A stretch of 64,000 nt of DNA, taken from contig JAXLQJ010000039.1 in NCBI GenBank assembly GCA_046331705.1, positions 1 to 64,000 of the forward strand, in the 5' to 3' direction. The translations under genes were made by a program, and so were the position numbers. The notes beneath the pieces are model-generated. The model was given only the letters and a program-made list of their open reading frames with translations. It made no database searches and was not told the DNA's origin. Source of the stretch: JADJOY01 sp046331705 [NCBI: bacterium] (GTDB taxonomy: Bacteria > JADJOY01). Shown here piece after piece: positions 61,147-64,000 of the stretch; positions within the stretch are counted from its first letter, which is position 1, and every line of letters begins with the position of its first letter.

Positions 61147-62292
61147 ATGCGCATCGCGCTCGTCCACGACGCGGGGAGCGAGCGAGGCGGAATCGAGACC
61201 TATCTCGACCTCGTCGCGGCCGGGCTCGGCCAGCGGGGGCACACCGTGTGGCGCGCCGACCCGCGGACCGCGTTGGCGGCGCGCGGGGGAATCGCCGCGG
61301 ACGCGGCATCCGCGCCTGGCGAGATCGACGTCGTGCACGTCCATCGGCTCGAGGATCCCGAGGCGATCACCGAGATCGCGCGCCGCGTCCCCGCCGTGTG
61401 GTCGATTCACGATCACCGCCCGTTCTGCCCGGGGGCGAACCGCCTGCGGAGCGACGGGAGCGCGTGCGTCCGTGCTGCCGGCGCTCCGTGCGCGCTCGAG
61501 GGCATCCTCGGGCGCTGCTCGGGGCTCGCGCGCTGGCCGCGCGCCACGGTGCGGCGCGTGTCGGACTGGTCGCGCTACCGGGCGGCGCTGGCGAGTCGCG
61601 CTCCGTGCGTGGTCGCCTCGGCGTTCATGCGCGACGTCGCCGCGAGTCAGGGGCACGCCGCGCGCGATCTCGTCGTGCTGCCGTATCCGGTGGTGCCGCC
61701 GGCGGAGATCGGGCGGACGGCGGCGGACGCGCGGGGAGTGCTCTTCGCGGGGCGGCTCGTCGAGCCCGACAAAGGCCTCGCGCTCCTGGTCGACGTGCTC
61801 GCGCGCTTGCCGCCCACGATCCGCGCCGTGGTCGCCGGCGGAGGTTCGGCGCGGCGCTGGCTAGAGGCGCGTCTCGCCGAAGCCGCGCTCGGCGCGCGAG
61901 TCGAGCTCGTGGGCTGGCTCGATCGCGACGCCTTGGCGCATCGACTGAGCGATGCCGCGGTGGTGGTCATGACGTCGGCGTGGCCCGAGCCTTCGGGGTT
62001 GGTGGGCCTCGAGGCGCTGGCGCACGGGCGCCCGGTGGTGGCGACCGACGTCGGTGGGATCGGAGAGTGGCTCGCGGAAGGTGTGGTCGGGCACCGGGTA
62101 CCGCCCGGCGATCCTGTTGCGATGGCGGATCGAATCCGGGTGCTGCTCGGGGATCCGGCGCGTCGTGAGGCCATGGGCCGCGCGGGGCGTGCGTGGATGC
62201 TCGCGCATCGCTCGCTCGCGGGCCACGTGAGGGCGCTCGAAGGGCTCTACGCTCGCGTGGCTCACCGGACCCGGGAGGCGAGGAGCGCATGA
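61147..62292 (+). CDS. Family 4 glycosyltransferase
   Basis: The 381-residue GT-B enzyme starts RIALVHDAGSERGGIETYLD, has the donor-site block GVLFAGRLVEPDKGLALLVD (about 197-216), AGGGSARRWLE, and the E-x7-E signature region EPSGLVGLEALAHGRPVVATD (about 280-300, quoted in part: EPSGLVGLEALAHG). The middle contains a Cys-rich insert (CPGANRLRSDGSACVRAAG...CALEG), which is typical of a subgroup using C-terminally extended acceptors. The stop overlaps the next gene's ATG by four bases. Confidence 0.92.
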   Translation: MRIALVHDAGSERGGIETYLDLVAAGLGQRGHTVWRADPRTALAARGGIAADAASAPGEIDVVHVHRLEDPEAITEIARRVPAVWSIHDHRPFCPGANRLRSDGSACVRAAGAPCALEGILGRCSGLARWPRATVRRVSDWSRYRAALASRAPCVVASAFMRDVAASQGHAARDLVVLPYPVVPPAEIGRTAADARGVLFAGRLVEPDKGLALLVDVLARLPPTIRAVVAGGGSARRWLEARLAEAALGARVELVGWLDRDALAHRLSDAAVVVMTSAWPEPSGLVGLEALAHGRPVVATDVGGIGEWLAEGVVGHRVPPGDPVAMADRIRVLLGDPARREAMGRAGRAWMLAHRSLAGHVRALEGLYARVAHRTREARSA

Positions 62293-63560
62293 GGATCGCG
62301 CTCGTCGGCGTGCTGCCGCCGCTGCGCTCGGGGATCGCCGATCACACCGTGGAGCTCGCCCGCGCGCTCGGCACGCGCAACGAGGTCCAGCTCTACGTCG
62401 AGGATGCCGGCGGCGTCGCCACGCCGGCCGGGCTTCGCGAAGCGCGCGCGGCGAGCGATCTTCCGCGCCGGCGGCACGAGCACGACGTCGTGCTCTACCA
62501 GGTGGGCAATCACGCAGCGCACGGGTTCGTCTACGAGCTGGCGCGCGAAGTCCGCGGTGTCCTCGACCTGCACGATGCCACGCTCCACGACTTGGTCGCG
62601 TCGCGCTACCTGGGGCGCCCGCTCGCGTTCGCGCGCGAGCTGGCGCGGAACGAGGGGTTGGTGCGGATGCTGCCGCGGCTGTTGGCGTTCGATCCCGAGA
62701 CCCGGATCGGCGCGGCGCGCTGGCTCGACCGCGCGCGCTTCCGGGTGAGCGCGCATTCGGATCGGCGCGCGCTCTTCCCCCTGCGCTACGCGCTCATCCG
62801 AGCGGCGCGAGCAGTCGTGGTCCACAGCGTTCACCTCGAGCAGAGCCTCAGGCTCGAGTGCCCGAGGACCCCGGTCGTCCACGTCCCGCACGGAGTCCGC
62901 GACGACCTGCCGCCGCAGGATCGGCGCGCCGCGCGCGCGGAGCTCGGTCTCGCCCGCCTCGGCGTGGGCGACGAGACCACGGTCGTTCTCAGCTTCGGGC
63001 TGATCCAGGCGCACAAGCGCATCACCGTCGCGCTCGACGCCGTGCGGCGCGCGCGTGCCGGTGGCCTCGACCTGCACTACGTGCTGGTCGGCCCGCGCTC
63101 GCCGGATCTCGATCTCGACGCCGCCATCGCCGCGCGCGACCTCGCCGCCGCGGTGCACGTCGTCGACGATTTCCCGCCCATCGAGCGGGTGGCGCTCTGG
63201 ATCTGCGCCGCCGACCTCGGCCTCAACCTGCGCGGCCCCTCGAGCGGCGGCACCTCGGGTGCGCTGCTCAAGATGATGGCGCTCGGTCTGCCGACCATCG
63301 TCACCGCGGTCCCGGAGCTCACGCACCTGCCGCCCGACTCGGTGCACTTCGTGGCGACCGGCGCGCGCGAAGCTCACGACGTGGCGCTGGCGATCGAGCG
63401 ATGGGCCCGCTCGCCCGAGCAACGGGATCGGGTGGCCGCGCGTGCCCGAGCAGCCATTCGAGACGGCGGATTCGGCTGGCCGGTCTGCGCGGAACGCTAC
63501 CAGCGCGCGCTCGCCGCGGTGGTCGAGGGCGAACGCGTTTCCAGCTTCCATGGCTCGTGA
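62289..63560 (+). CDS. Family 4 glycosyltransferase
   Basis: The 423-residue protein again has the GT-B layout: RIALVGVLPPLRSGIADHTVELARAL at the N-terminus, VVLSFGLIQAHKRITVALDAV (about 235), and a degenerate donor signature in LNLRGPSSGGTSGALLKMMALGLPTIVTA (quoted in part: SSGGTSGALLKMMALGLP, about 320). The first-domain start resembles mannosyl-transferase-like WbaZ/Bme proteins. It is coupled to the previous transferase by ATGA overlap, so the two probably act on the same growing glycan. Substrates unknown. Confidence 0.9.
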   Translation: MRIALVGVLPPLRSGIADHTVELARALGTRNEVQLYVEDAGGVATPAGLREARAASDLPRRRHEHDVVLYQVGNHAAHGFVYELAREVRGVLDLHDATLHDLVASRYLGRPLAFARELARNEGLVRMLPRLLAFDPETRIGAARWLDRARFRVSAHSDRRALFPLRYALIRAARAVVVHSVHLEQSLRLECPRTPVVHVPHGVRDDLPPQDRRAARAELGLARLGVGDETTVVLSFGLIQAHKRITVALDAVRRARAGGLDLHYVLVGPRSPDLDLDAAIAARDLAAAVHVVDDFPPIERVALWICAADLGLNLRGPSSGGTSGALLKMMALGLPTIVTAVPELTHLPPDSVHFVATGAREAHDVALAIERWARSPEQRDRVAARARAAIRDGGFGWPVCAERYQRALAAVVEGERVSSFHGS

Positions 63561-63631
63561 GCCCTCTGCTAGAATCGGCCGGCCCGTCAGGGATTCGAGG
63601 ATCGTGTCGGCGACGGAAGAGGCGTAGCGAG

Positions 63632-63820
63632 ATGCCCGATCGAGTGGCTGAGCAAGCCCCCCTCAAGAAGCCCTCGCTGTTCGAGGAGTTCGTCTGGTTC
63701 CTCAAGCACGAGAAGAAGTGGTGGCTGAGCTTCATCGTCGCGATCTTGGTGGTGCTCGCGGCGTTCATCTTCTTGACCGAGAACAACGCCGTGATGCCGT
63801 TCATCTACACGATCTTCTGA
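63632..63820 (+). CDS. DUF5989 small membrane protein
   Basis: The 62-residue product has a charged N-terminal third (FEEFVWFLKHEKKWW), one transmembrane helix (about 35-52) and ends NAVMPFIYTIF, the conserved C-terminus of DUF5989. In known clusters this family sits next to an SxtJ-like membrane protein and a carbamoyltransferase. A TAGAAT -10-like hexamer (63570-63575) lies upstream with no good -35. Its presence suggests that the cluster goes on beyond the window. Confidence 0.85.
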   Translation: MPDRVAEQAPLKKPSLFEEFVWFLKHEKKWWLSFIVAILVVLAAFIFLTENNAVMPFIYTIF

Positions 63821-64000
63821 TCTTCGCGAGACGGCGGCGTCGCGCGCGTGCCACGCGGCGGCGCCCCGGATCGTGACCGTTCGTGGCGGGCGCCGGTTCC
63901 CACCCCCTTTCGCCGGTGCGACGTGACCCGGTCCACGGCAGGCGCCGATGGCCGGAAGGGAAGTAGGCCTGGGTCGTGGTCACGCTGATGGGCGGCCCCA
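63821..64000. other. Right edge, no gene recognised
   Basis: 180 bases follow the DUF5989 stop. No frame here resembles a known protein. The last 20 bases could hold the start of the next plus-strand gene (a GTG near 63977), which would be the place for the SxtJ-type gene, but too little is visible. Confidence 0.35.

Overview
This 64 kb window is a very GC-rich chromosomal segment packed with genes on both strands. Many neighbours overlap by four bases (ATGA or GTGA). The gene content points to a soil-type Gram-negative bacterium of the former Deltaproteobacteria (Myxococcota-like, or a related uncultured lineage). The signs are a homodimeric AceE-type pyruvate dehydrogenase, a DUF4388 protein, a ctaA-ctaB-ABC-DUF420 heme/oxidase operon, a DUF222-HNH gene remnant, lipoproteins, and undecaprenyl and glycosyltransferase genes. 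The placement is an inference from families and gene order; no rRNA or other marker is present. I saw no tRNA, rRNA, CRISPR array or intact insertion sequence.

Layout. 0-10.6 kb holds mixed metabolism: a DUF4345 protein running off the left edge, a membrane protein, a nitrilase-family hydrolase, a secreted M43-like metalloprotease in a stretch of lower GC, a LAS-type peptidase-like protein, a YdeP/FdhF-like molybdopterin oxidoreductase, a membrane glycosyltransferase and a LON-domain protein. 10.7-16.5 kb is the pyruvate dehydrogenase operon (aceE, aceF, lpdA). 16.8-24.2 kb runs from a TPR/zinc-motif membrane protein and a DUF4388 protein into phoH, ybeY, a glycosyltransferase, def and a methyltransferase. 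24.3-28.9 kb (minus strand) is a heme A/cytochrome oxidase biogenesis operon with an ABC exporter. 29-40.3 kb carries an SCP2 protein, a small Cys-motif protein, glgC, a PAP2-glycosyltransferase fusion, an acyl-CoA dehydrogenase, an ATP-grasp protein, an M48 protease, trxB and a secreted neutral ceramidase-like enzyme.

40.3-45 kb is an accessory zone. It holds an orphan antitoxin remnant, a DUF222-HNH endonuclease broken by several frameshifts, mgsA, a lower-GC VOC-family gene followed by a strong hairpin, and a BrnT toxin paired with an XRE-type antitoxin. The toxin-antitoxin promoter is overlaid by a perfect palindrome. A small membrane ORF follows, then DUF190-crcB (fluoride export) and uppP.

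46.9-63.8 kb is the most unusual part. Six radical SAM proteins (three with the layout of cobalamin-binding-type enzymes, three of the short type, two or three of them with SPASM-like C-termini) are interleaved with three soluble glycosyltransferases, a metallo-beta-lactamase-fold hydrolase, a GH78-like lipoprotein, two tandem zf-TFIIB zinc-ribbon proteins and a DUF5989 protein. In other genomes DUF5989 sits beside SxtJ and carbamoyltransferase genes. I infer a cell-surface glycan or glycosylated-metabolite pathway of unknown product that probably continues past the right edge. No precursor peptide or known end-product gene is visible.
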